In this document: piece by piece, positions 1-7,652 of the stretch | Position numbering within the stretch: the stretch's first letter is position 1 | Layout of the letters: each line of letters begins with the position of its first letter | Assembly (NCBI GenBank): GCA_040264895.1 | Contig: JBDQHL010000007.1 | Location: 1-46,116, forward strand | Length of the DNA: 46,116 bases | Reading direction: 5' to 3' | From: PGYR01 sp040264895 | GTDB taxonomy: Bacteria; Bacteroidota; Ignavibacteria; Kapaibacteriales; UBA2268 | The notes under the pieces: generated by a model | The model's input: the letters and a program-made list of their open reading frames with translations, nothing else | Databases searched by the model: none | Told to the model about the DNA's origin: nothing | Translations under genes and position numbers: made by a program

Positions 1-1597
1 GATAAACTGAGAGATATTTAAGATTTCGAAGTTTACCTATAGTTTCAGGCAAAGAATTTATTTGAATTCTATCTAATTCAAATCTCTCTAGCGCAGTAAG
101 ATTCCCTATACATTCAGATAATTCTTCTATTGAACTGTTCGAAATTCTTATTCTAGTTTGTTCGAAATTAGTAAATAAAATAGGTTCTTTAGGTAAATCA
201 TTATTATCATACACTACCCCATTAATCTCGCAAGTCCAATCTCCCTCTTCATAACTTACTTCCCTACTTAAAACACCATCTCTATCAATTTGAATTATTC
301 CTTCTTCTGGTATTCCCATTGGAACTTCAAATTCGATTAAGTCATTCTTCCATTTTATAGTTTCTACGTCATTTCCATTCAAATTTAATTTGTAACCAGC
401 TCTTTTTTGTTCCCCTAAATAATCACCTTTGATAATAGCTGTTTTACCCATAGTAATGTATAAAACATCATTTGAAATAAATGGTGGTATAATATTATCA
501 ATGCTCACATCAATAATAAGTTCACCTATGTCATTTCTATATCTCTTAGTAGGAGATGTTGTATAGTTAACTATAGTTGAGCTATAAAATTCAACTTTAG
601 CTTCAATTTCTGATTCATTAGATTCCGGGGTGCGCAATTCAAATTCTCCATTCTCATCAGTCTTTATTGAGTTTTGGAATCTAATAGTAACCCCTTTTTG
701 TACTACATTTGCTCCTTCTATTGGTTTGCCATCACTATCTATTACTCTACCAATTAGCTTTGAAGTTTCATCGTAGGGTCTATCCCAATTCCACTTGGTG
801 AAGTGGCTAACATCTGCTGTGTAAAATCCTTCATTAAGCTTGCCAACTCCTTCTTCTATCCATTTTGCCTTGCCTTCATCATAGTGCCACATAGGAATAG
901 AACTTGGAGCGTTATTTGGTGCTTTAATCTTGATTGTTGCAATTACTCCTTCAGCCATTTGAACTGGCTCACCAGTTTCTACTTTGAGCTCAACATCTAT
1001 AAATCCGAATTATTCTATTGCTGTTGTAGTAGCGTCTGTTCTTGTTCCTCTGAACTCCCCTGGGAAAGCATTTAGCAATTCATCATCAGTTGCTAAAAAC
1101 GCTGTTGCTTCTACAGTTACGTCTTCCTCTACCGGAGTCCCATCAGAATAAATGAATCCACCTGGTTCAATTTCTACTGAGAAATTTTCAGCTTCTATCG
1201 TTCCACCATCACTTGTCATCTTCATTGTTTTGCCAATTGGGAATAAGCTCGCATCTATTCTGTTTGGTAGCTCTTCACTTATGTCAGCTAATTTCTGAGT
1301 GGAGGCATATCCATCTTTCTCGAACCATATTCTTTTGTTTGCTCCAACTGATAGTGTGTTTAGTTGATAGCTCCCATCTGAACCAGTTGTGGTTTTCTCT
1401 GCACCGAAGAAGACTGTTGCATCAGCAAGAGGTCTGCCATTTTTATCATTAACAAAGCCAACGAGCTTTGCATTGCCATAGGTTTCTTGAATTATTTTTG
1501 GAGCGTATTCACGATCAGGCGAAACAATGTCGCTCTCATCATCTTTACAAGAAAATACGACAAGTAGTAGCAGGGAAATAAGTAGGATTTTTTTCAT
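1..1597 (-). pseudogene. Lipoprotein with carboxypeptidase-regulatory-like domains and LRR segment, interrupted by an in-frame stop, 3' end outside window
   Basis: The first 195 codons (1597 down to 1010) encode a lipoprotein signal peptide (MKKILLISLLLLVVFSC, lipobox cysteine 17) followed by a carboxypeptidase-regulatory-like beta domain (KLVGFVNDKNGRPLADATV, about residues 44-100). TAA at 1012-1010 stops it. The same frame then stays open without any stop to base 2 (336 codons) and is plainly the same protein: FGFIDVELKVETGEP follows at once, then a second regulatory-like domain (KLIGRVIDSDGKPIEGANV) and, near the window edge, leucine-rich-repeat-like sequence (LPETIGKLRNLKYLS). A sense codon such as TCA at the TAA position would restore one long lipoprotein. 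So it is a fresh nonsense mutation, a base-calling error or a read-through stop. Function is unknown; surface adhesion or recognition would be a guess. Confidence 0.75.
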
Positions 1598-1672
1598 TTT
1601 TATATTCTTTAGTTATAACTCAATTTCTAAGATAGTGATAATTATTGGAATTTGGAAATCTGGTTAAATTGT

Positions 1673-1797
1673 TAATCCTCCCAACCTCCTTTATTCACGC
1701 TGAAGACGTGACAGGCAAGGAGGAGCCAGACCTGTTCTTCACAAAGAAACTCTAATATTTGTAAGCCCTCCCTGATATATGAGGATTTGGGAGGGTT
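1673..1797. repeat. Intergenic unit bounded by imperfect inverted repeats (MITE-like or decayed attenuator)
   Basis: The left end AATCCTCCCAA (1674-1684) matches the reverse complement of the right end TTGGGAGGGTT (1787-1797) at 10 of 11 positions. TTGT occurs on both sides (1669-1672 and 1798-1801), which could be a short target duplication. Inside, CCTCCTT (1685-1691) pairs with AAGGAGG (1717-1723). No transposase is nearby. A miniature element is one reading; a structured RNA ending in the terminator-like hairpin at 1766-1799 is another. Confidence 0.4.
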
Positions 1798-1799
1798 TT
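1766..1799 (+). terminator. Terminator-like hairpin in divergent intergenic region
   Basis: CCCTCCC (1766-1772) and GGGAGGG (1789-1795) form a 7-bp GC-rich stem followed by TTTT on the plus strand. No plus-strand gene lies directly upstream, so it may belong to a small RNA or a decayed unit. The 3' arm can alternatively pair with CCTCCCAA at 1677-1684. Confidence 0.4.
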
Positions 1800-1816
1800 G
1801 TCTGCATTAACAAAGA

Positions 1817-1857
1817 TAGATTCCCACGGTCGTCTTGCAGACTCCCTCGGAATGACA
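1817..1857. repeat. Short dispersed-type intergenic repeat (GTCATTCCGAG family)
   Basis: Read on the minus strand this is TGTCATTCCGAGGGAGTC followed by TGCAAGACGACCGTGGGAATC, the layout of a short palindromic intergenic repeat that I have seen in many unrelated bacterial genomes. ATTCC/GGAAT form the outer arms and GTCT-TGC-AGAC an inner hairpin. Only one copy was noticed in this window. Confidence 0.45.
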
Positions 1858-1905
1858 GCAGTTTATCCAACTCGACATTTGGATGGGGAATTTCATCTAC
1901 TCTAC

Positions 1906-1936
1906 TTGCAAAGACCAAATAACCTTTTTAAATTTG
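1906..1936 (+). promoter_or_regulatory. Bacteroidota-type promoter for the riboswitch-TonB receptor transcript
   Basis: TTG at 1906-1908, a 20-nt spacer, then TAAATTTG at 1929-1936, an exact match to the TAnnTTTG -7 element. The expected start falls around 1941-1943, which is the first base of the riboswitch P1 stem, so promoter and aptamer fit each other. Confidence 0.7.
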
Positions 1937-1941
1937 TATTA

Positions 1942-2027
1942 CCGTTGGAGGTGCTAACAAATAAACTTGTTGGCTGAGATTTTTACTCCTTGCACCTGAT
2001 CAGGATAATACCTGCGTAGGAAAACGG
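1942..2027 (+). promoter_or_regulatory. TPP (thiamin pyrophosphate) riboswitch
   Basis: All core parts of the THI element are visible. P1: CCGTT (1942-1946) with AACGG (2023-2027). P2: GGAG (1947-1950) with CTCC (1986-1989). P3: GCTAACAA (1953-1960) with TTGTTGGC (1967-1974). The conserved CTGAGA follows at 1974-1979. The second arm carries ACCTGATC (1994-2001), the AGG-ATAATA-CCT hairpin and GCGTAGGAA. High TPP should lower expression of the receptor that starts about 100 nt downstream. CCAACAAG at 2050-2057 is a perfect complement of CTTGTTGG (1966-1973) inside P3 and is a plausible switching strand. Confidence 0.95.
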
Positions 2028-2125
2028 TGGGCTTACAACCACTCTTTTACCAACAAGCTAACCACGCTTATCAGGGCTCTAACGGATTTTTAATTATTTT
2101 ATTAATAAATCTTTTATGGGCTGAT

Positions 2126-4489
2126 ATGTTAAAAAAGCTAATATTACTCACATTTGTCGCCTCTGTTTTCTCTGCTAATGCAGAAGAGCAAGACACAATC
2201 AAAACTTACCTAGCGCCTAGCGTTACGGTAACTTCTACTAAAGCAAAGGAAAGGCAATCGCCTGTTCCGTTCTCCGAAATTACACAAGCAGAGCTGGAGC
2301 AAACGACTTCGAATATCGATTTGCCTATGCAGTTGCAAAAGATGCCATCCTTATATTCTTATAGTGAGAATGGTAACGGCATCGGTTACTCAAACATCCG
2401 TCTGCGTGGATTCGACCAACGTAGAATCTCCGTATTGGTGAACGGAATACCACAGAATGACCCCGAAGACCACAATGTTTACTTTATCAATCTTTCAGAT
2501 ATTCAGGAAAGTTTGGGTGAAGTGCAAGTACAACGTGGTGCAGGATTGGCGAACTATGGTGCGGCAGCAATTGCCGGTAGTATAAACCTAACTACTTCTG
2601 CATTCATTAACAATCCAGGTATCCGTATGTCTTATGGATCTGGATTCCAAGAGTTTAGCGGCAGAAATGAATTTGTTGCAAATACTGACAAGCTAAAGTT
2701 CGAATACTCATCGGGCTTAGTCGATGACAAATACGCATTCTACGGTAGAATAAGTGACATCAACTCGGAAGGTTATCGTGACCAATCTTACGCTTACCTG
2801 AATAGCTATTTCTTTAGTGCAATCCGATTCGATGAGAATTTGAAAACACAAGTGAATGTTTATGGTACTTCACAACGTGACGGACTGTCTTACGATGGTC
2901 TACCAAAAGACTTCATGACTGATCCAAGTAAACGAACACTTAACTATAGCTATTGGGAGCATGGTGAGGACGGTAGGGAGTTTTCATTTGGAGTGGACAG
3001 ACGTGATGTAGCTGAAGAGCAGTTTGAATCTCCCCACGTAGAATTACTTAATGACTGGTATATCAACGACGAATTAACTTTCAAATCATCTCTATACTAT
3101 TTCGCTGGAACTGGGTACTTCGATTACTCAGGTACTGGTTGGACAGACGGCAACAGCTATGGTTTTGACAAGGTTTACCCTGAAGCAGGCGATCCAGGCA
3201 ATCCATTAATCAGAGCTTTTGTGGGCAACAAACAAGGTGGTTGGATACCAAGATTGATTTGGGAAACAGACGGCAATATATTGACTACTGGTGCTGAAAT
3301 AAGAATACACCGCTCTGACCACTGGGGTAAACTGCAATTTGCTGAAAACTTACCCGAAGGATATGACCCAGACTATAAATTTTACGAGCACAATGGATAC
3401 AGAGATATTGTATCGCTTTTTGCTCGTAATCAGCACTTTTTGACTGACGACCTTATGGTAAGTGGTGAAGCACAACTAGTCTATCACTCATACAGAATAG
3501 CAAATGACAAGATAGCTGGTGAGCTAACTCAATACCCAGACATTGATGGGAACTTAGCACAAGAAGGAGAGCCATTATTTGATGTTCAATATTTATTCCT
3601 TAACCCAAGAGTTGGGGTAAACTGGAACTACAGCGAGACAGAGAATGTGTACTTCTCAGCAGCATACACACAAAGAGAGCCAAGAATGAATAATTTGTAC
3701 AACTCAAGTGCATCTTGGGATGGTGCAAGACCACAGTTCCGAAGAGTGCCACTTGGAAATGAACAATTCAGCTACGATTTTGACAATCCATTGGTTGTAC
3801 CAGAGAAAATGCTCAACATTGAGACTGGATGGAATTATATCTCTGAAACTTATAATCTATCTGGTAATGTGTATCTAATGGATCTTCGTGATGAGTTAGT
3901 TAAGAGTGGTCAGTTAGACCAGTTCGGTGCACCAATCGATGGTAATGCCGAGCAAACAATTCACTTTGGTGTTGAGCTAGAAGCAGGAATGAAAGCATTC
4001 GACAATTCGAACGGTAGATTAGACCTATATGCTAATGGGACATTCAGTCAAAACGAGATTGTAACATATAATTATGCACTGGATGACGGTACTACAATTG
4101 CCCTAGACGGAAATAGAATAGCTGGCTTCCCTGATGCAATGGGCTCATTCACTGCAAGTTACAACCTAAGCGACTTCAACTTTATGCTTTCAGCACACTA
4201 TGTGGGTAGCTTCATGACTGACAACTTCGGTGATTTGCTTACTACTGATCCGAGAATTAAAGAAAATCTAGGTGGCGGTTATTATGCTGACAATGAGGTA
4301 GATTCATATTACTTCATGAACACAAACATAAGCTACAGATTCAAAGACTTTATGGGTACGAAGGGTATCAGAGTTCACTTGCAAGTAAACAATATAACTA
4401 ACAACTTATATGCTGCTGCTGGAGAAGGTAAGAACTTCTTTGCAGGTCCTGAGAGAAGTGTATTTATCGGAGCAGAATTAGAGTTTTAG
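2126..4489 (+). CDS. TonB-dependent outer-membrane receptor, probable thiamin (or precursor) uptake
   Basis: A protein of 787 residues begins at ATG 2126 with a signal peptide (MLKKLILLTFVASVFSANA). The frame is open upstream to a GTG at 2027, but that GTG is inside the riboswitch P1 stem, so 2126 is chosen. A TonB-box-like segment (SVTVTS) leads into a plug domain (NIRLRGFDQRRISVLVNGIP ... GEVQVQRGAGLANYGAAAIAGSINL), then a long aromatic-rich beta-barrel ending in a terminal Phe (FIGAELEF), typical of outer-membrane proteins. There is no N-terminal carboxypeptidase-like domain. The substrate is inferred only from the TPP riboswitch; TPP-controlled TonB receptors are known in Bacteroides as thiamin transporters (OMthi). 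No thi biosynthesis gene is adjacent. A terminator follows at once, so it is a one-gene transcript. Confidence 0.9.
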   Translation: MLKKLILLTFVASVFSANAEEQDTIKTYLAPSVTVTSTKAKERQSPVPFSEITQAELEQTTSNIDLPMQLQKMPSLYSYSENGNGIGYSNIRLRGFDQRRISVLVNGIPQNDPEDHNVYFINLSDIQESLGEVQVQRGAGLANYGAAAIAGSINLTTSAFINNPGIRMSYGSGFQEFSGRNEFVANTDKLKFEYSSGLVDDKYAFYGRISDINSEGYRDQSYAYLNSYFFSAIRFDENLKTQVNVYGTSQRDGLSYDGLPKDFMTDPSKRTLNYSYWEHGEDGREFSFGVDRRDVAEEQFESPHVELLNDWYINDELTFKSSLYYFAGTGYFDYSGTGWTDGNSYGFDKVYPEAGDPGNPLIRAFVGNKQGGWIPRLIWETDGNILTTGAEIRIHRSDHWGKLQFAENLPEGYDPDYKFYEHNGYRDIVSLFARNQHFLTDDLMVSGEAQLVYHSYRIANDKIAGELTQYPDIDGNLAQEGEPLFDVQYLFLNPRVGVNWNYSETENVYFSAAYTQREPRMNNLYNSSASWDGARPQFRRVPLGNEQFSYDFDNPLVVPEKMLNIETGWNYISETYNLSGNVYLMDLRDELVKSGQLDQFGAPIDGNAEQTIHFGVELEAGMKAFDNSNGRLDLYANGTFSQNEIVTYNYALDDGTTIALDGNRIAGFPDAMGSFTASYNLSDFNFMLSAHYVGSFMTDNFGDLLTTDPRIKENLGGGYYADNEVDSYYFMNTNISYRFKDFMGTKGIRVHLQVNNITNNLYAAAGEGKNFFAGPERSVFIGAELEF

Positions 4490-4520
4490 TGATATAGTTA
4501 CGATTAGAGTATTAACTATA

Positions 4521-4547
4521 AGCCCTGCAATTGCGGGGCTTTTTTTT
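4521..4547 (+). terminator. Rho-independent terminator after the TonB receptor
   Basis: AGCCCTGC (4521-4528), loop AATT, GCGGGGCT (4533-4540) form an 8-bp stem with one G-T pair, followed by seven more T. It separates the receptor from the next gene. Confidence 0.9.
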
Positions 4548-4603
4548 GTGTAGTATGCTGTTTTTGATTAAGTTGTGACAAGTATTACAAATCGTGAGTT
4601 GAA

Positions 4604-5230
4604 TTGTTAAAGTATCTTCTAATAATACTAACCTTATCTATAGCCATTCAAGCACAGCAGTTTGATGGTGATAAGGACTATTTTTATACAGTTAAAAGTT
4701 CAGAATACGATCAAGTAGATACTCTTGCTTTATATAATTCAAAAAATAGACGTCCAAGTATGTACACTTCAAGCTGGGATTTCAACGCTAGAAACACAAT
4801 CAAAAGATACTCCAGAATAGAAATTCCGGTCATGCAAACGGATTCTACTGTTTTATTAAAAATGCCAGTTAATGGTTATTTATCTGAGTTAGGTCAAGTT
4901 CCATATCCTCAATTGAATTTTTCTATGAAAGGTGGTGATTCTATTTATATTGAGCAATCATATATAAAGTATGGAGATAATCATCAGCGAGATAGCATCA
5001 ATATCAGAGGATACATAAAAATGGTTGATTCCGAAGAGAAACTAGTAAATGACAAAGTAGTTAAGACTTGGATATTGGAAGTATATAATAGTGACAACCC
5101 AGACTACAGAGCAACTTATACTTATTCTAGTGAATATGGGTTTGTGAATTTCAAATATTACTTAGCAGGTAAAGAAGTGGAGATCGATCATTATACTACA
5201 TATCATAATGTTTCTATATTAGGGAATTAA
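4604..5230 (+). CDS. Secreted protein of unknown function (tandem paralog 1)
   Basis: 208 residues with a Sec signal peptide (MLKYLLIILTLSIAIQAQQ), so periplasmic or secreted. The only reasonable start is TTG 4604: an in-frame stop lies three codons upstream and the signal peptide begins right there. It is clearly related to the next gene; shared blocks include VLLKMP, L-x-Q-x-PYPQ, GDSIYIEQ, the RG(Y/F) strand and the NPDYRATYTYSSEYGF block, all suggesting an all-beta fold. No lipobox, no membrane segment after the signal and no known catalytic motif. The two genes are 3 nt apart and surely cotranscribed. I do not recognise the family. Confidence 0.75.
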   Translation: MLKYLLIILTLSIAIQAQQFDGDKDYFYTVKSSEYDQVDTLALYNSKNRRPSMYTSSWDFNARNTIKRYSRIEIPVMQTDSTVLLKMPVNGYLSELGQVPYPQLNFSMKGGDSIYIEQSYIKYGDNHQRDSINIRGYIKMVDSEEKLVNDKVVKTWILEVYNSDNPDYRATYTYSSEYGFVNFKYYLAGKEVEIDHYTTYHNVSILGN

Positions 5231-5233
5231 CAA

Positions 5234-5857
5234 ATGAAAAATCTAATCCTAGTTTTATTTATTATTGCAAACACTTTGTTTTCACAACAATTTAGCACAG
5301 ATACTTATCATACATACACTGTAAAACACTCTGATTTCGATGAGCATTATTGGTTAATTATTAATAACAAAGCTGGCTCAGAGATTGACAAAAATTCTTT
5401 CCGTTGGGAATACAAAGAAAAGAATCTGAATCCTAAAACATTTGTAATGGAATTAGCCCCTGCAATCCAGAATGATGGTCAAGTATTACTAACGATGCCT
5501 AGTTTTGAATTTTTTAATGATTTAGCTCAATTGCCCTATCCACAAGTGAAATTTCCATTAGAAGTGGGTGACTCCATATATGTAGAACAGAAAATAGCTA
5601 CAGAAAGTGGTAGCAAAGATAGCATGATCGTACGTGGCTTCTTGATAGTAGTTGATGAAGAAAGACTTAACATAAACAAAAGAGTACCCAACGACATTAT
5701 GCGAAGATGGACATTGGAAGTACACAGCTTAGAAAATCCAAACTACACTGCCACTTATGTCTATTCTAATGCAATCGGATTTGAGAAGATGATTTATGAT
5801 TTAAATGGTACAAAGATAGAACTAATCCATCAGTCTATATTTAGTTTGGGGATTTAG
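5234..5857 (+). CDS. Secreted protein of unknown function (tandem paralog 2)
   Basis: 207 residues, ATG start, signal peptide MKNLILVLFIIANTLFSQQ. Diverged duplicate of the preceding gene: VLLTMP, LAQLPYPQVKFPLEVGDSIYVEQ, VRGFL, RRWTLEVHSLENPNYTATYVYSN align block by block over the whole length. The conserved features are the GDSIY-EQ strand and the NP(D/N)Y-ATY-YS strand near the C-terminus; the N-terminal third differs most. It is the last plus-strand gene before a convergent unit. No function can be assigned. Confidence 0.75.
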   Translation: MKNLILVLFIIANTLFSQQFSTDTYHTYTVKHSDFDEHYWLIINNKAGSEIDKNSFRWEYKEKNLNPKTFVMELAPAIQNDGQVLLTMPSFEFFNDLAQLPYPQVKFPLEVGDSIYVEQKIATESGSKDSMIVRGFLIVVDEERLNINKRVPNDIMRRWTLEVHSLENPNYTATYVYSNAIGFEKMIYDLNGTKIELIHQSIFSLGI

Positions 5858-5928
5858 ATGGAATATCAATTATATGGCTGTAACTTAGTTTAATTAATTA
5901 ATTTATTTTTTTATAAAACTCTGTTGAA

Positions 5929-6258
5929 TTACTCAGGCAAATACGGTTGTTCGTAATCATTATCAAAGTATCTATGCTTTATAATTCTATATTGCTCATC
6001 AGTTAAAAGAAAGACGGATAGATCATTCCCGCCGTATAGTAAATAAAACTTCTCTTGAAGTTGTTCACTTAACATTAACTCATTAACAATCTTAAAAAAG
6101 TTTTTTGCTCCTCTATCCCAGAAAGTGCCATTCTCAATTTCTAATTTAGTATAAAGTTCAACCTTTGATTCATTTATATAAATGCAATTTGTTATCTCAT
6201 AATCTTCAGCTTTACTTACTTTCAAATTAAAATTTCTTTTCTTTAACATTTTATTCAA
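5929..6258 (-). CDS. Small protein of unknown function
   Basis: 109 residues if started at TTG 6258, which overlaps the stop of the gene upstream (TTGA); ATG at 6249 gives 106 residues and is equally possible. No signal peptide and no membrane segment, so cytoplasmic. Mixed alpha/beta character with many aromatic and acidic residues near the C-terminus (KHRYFDNDYEQPYLPE). The overlap implies translational coupling to the membrane protein upstream. No family recognised; a partner or immunity-like role for the upstream protein would be speculation. Confidence 0.55.
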   Translation of the reverse strand: MNKMLKKRNFNLKVSKAEDYEITNCIYINESKVELYTKLEIENGTFWDRGAKNFFKIVNELMLSEQLQEKFYLLYGGNDLSVFLLTDEQYRIIKHRYFDNDYEQPYLPE

Positions 6259-6548
6259 ACTAGGTAAAAAAAATCAAAACTAAACTCAGCTAACTCTTCT
6301 GAGTCTATGTGTGCAAGTTTAAAATTTCTTTCATCATATACATTAAATGTATTTTTAATCTCAAATTCTAATTCATTGCGATCAGAAATATCAGCAAAAT
6401 CTAAGAACCCACTTTCAATCAATTGAGTCCCAAGTTTTTTATTAATTCTTCTAGTTTGACCTGTTAATTTACTGTAGATTATTTTTACTATTGGAAATAA
6501 CAAACCACTAATTAGCCTTATAATTATATATATTAAAGTTTTACTCAT
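6255..6548 (-). CDS. Small membrane-anchored protein of unknown function
   Basis: 97 residues. One N-terminal hydrophobic stretch (TLIYIIIRLISGLLFPIVKI, about residues 4-23) probably anchors it in the inner membrane; there is no clear signal-peptidase site. The remaining 70 residues are soluble and mixed (RRINKKLGTQLIESGFLDFADISDRNELEF). It sits 21 nt downstream of the NdpA-like gene and overlaps the next gene by 3 nt, so it looks like the tail of the glycosyltransferase/NdpA transcript or a small two-gene unit. Unrecognised. Confidence 0.6.
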   Translation of the reverse strand: MSKTLIYIIIRLISGLLFPIVKIIYSKLTGQTRRINKKLGTQLIESGFLDFADISDRNELEFEIKNTFNVYDERNFKLAHIDSEELAEFSFDFFYLV

Positions 6549-6569
6549 TTATACTAGTAACATTACTCT

Positions 6570-7652
6570 TTACTTATCATAAGGGCGGCCCTTAATCTTT
6601 ACAATCGTATAGCCCTCTTGCAGAGTGGAAAGCTCACGCAAATCCTCTTCATTTTCAATTATCTCTACATTGGCATCAATTGCATCTTTGGAGCCAGCTA
6701 TTTTGATATTATTAGGAAATGCAATTCTTTTGTTGAATAGCTTTGATTTTATTAAGCTACTATCTTTTTCAATAACTGAGGGAAGATAGTCAACAATATC
6801 GTCCTTATAGTCTTGGTTTAGTGCTTCATCGTGGATATATGTATCAGCAAAATCACGAGGTGACAAGTCCACTTCCTGATTGTTTTGAGTGAATTCATAG
6901 TCAAGTAAATTGAGCATATCCTTCTTATTGTTCAGTTCTAGCACATTATCCATAATGAATTTTTCAGTCTCATTATAAAATCTACGGGACTGAATCTTGC
7001 CATTTTTCTCTGTTGTAAAACCTAAAAAATCACGATAGAAATACTCCGCAAGCGATGATTCCGGACGGAACTGCTGATCAAAAATGAATGCACCCCATTT
7101 GTCATTCGGGAAATCCATATCCTCAAACTCTTCCTTTTGCGGTTCGTTATACTCAAAGAGTAACCCAAATTTGAAGAATTTTTTTGATGGGCTAAGGAAA
7201 ACATCATCGATTAGATTGATTTCATTATTTTTTAATGACATTGCATTGTGCATCTCTGCCTTTATAGCTACTATTACTTTCTTCTCAGTTCTGTCAGTCT
7301 TACCTTCTAATATAATCAAATAGCCACCAGGAATTGTACCAGTCTTCATCGATTCAGCCATCAGTTCAGCTGTTTTACCAGTGTAATCGATAAATCGCTC
7401 TTCGTGGCTGTCGTGCAAGTCCTTAGCATAGCCATAAAAGCTCGACTCTGTGCTGTCAGAAATAGCAAGTTGGAAAAACTTAGACCCCGAAGCAGCATCG
7501 TATAACCTGTCTTGTATAGTCTGAATTGTCTGTGGCGACACATCGACCAAACCATCAGCCCTGAGTACATTCCCAGCATCGGTGTCTTGAGTTTTAGCAA
7601 TTATCTTATGAACTATTACTCTATCAAAATTTACATCAAAAAAATTAATCAT
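6570..7652 (-). CDS. Nucleoid-associated protein, NdpA/YejK (37-kDa) family
   Basis: 360 residues, soluble. The N-terminus (FDRVIVHKIIAKTQDTDAGNVLRADG) has the VHKI ... L start typical of NA37/NdpA proteins, followed by a segment with GGYLIILEG and a middle part with KWGAFIFDQQFRPESSLAEYFYRDFLGF, where the family keeps an F-L-GF block. In E. coli YejK associates with the nucleoid and topoisomerases. Here it is the last large gene of the glycosyltransferase run, its start overlapping the GT9 stop by 8 nt, so it is co-expressed with glycan genes without an obvious functional link. In other genomes such genes also travel in mobile islands. Confidence 0.7.
   Translation of the reverse strand: MINFFDVNFDRVIVHKIIAKTQDTDAGNVLRADGLVDVSPQTIQTIQDRLYDAASGSKFFQLAISDSTESSFYGYAKDLHDSHEERFIDYTGKTAELMAESMKTGTIPGGYLIILEGKTDRTEKKVIVAIKAEMHNAMSLKNNEINLIDDVFLSPSKKFFKFGLLFEYNEPQKEEFEDMDFPNDKWGAFIFDQQFRPESSLAEYFYRDFLGFTTEKNGKIQSRRFYNETEKFIMDNVLELNNKKDMLNLLDYEFTQNNQEVDLSPRDFADTYIHDEALNQDYKDDIVDYLPSVIEKDSSLIKSKLFNKRIAFPNNIKIAGSKDAIDANVEIIENEEDLRELSTLQEGYTIVKIKGRPYDK

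Noticed and set aside
1642..1753. Short plus-strand frame ending HAEDVTGKEEPDLFFTKKL
   Set aside because: About 35 codons without a start codon or recognisable domain, inside the inverted-repeat unit; could be a gene remnant, but there is no evidence.
7022..7600. Alternative minus- and plus-strand frames within the NdpA-like gene
   Set aside because: They are shadows of the real frame with no domain content.
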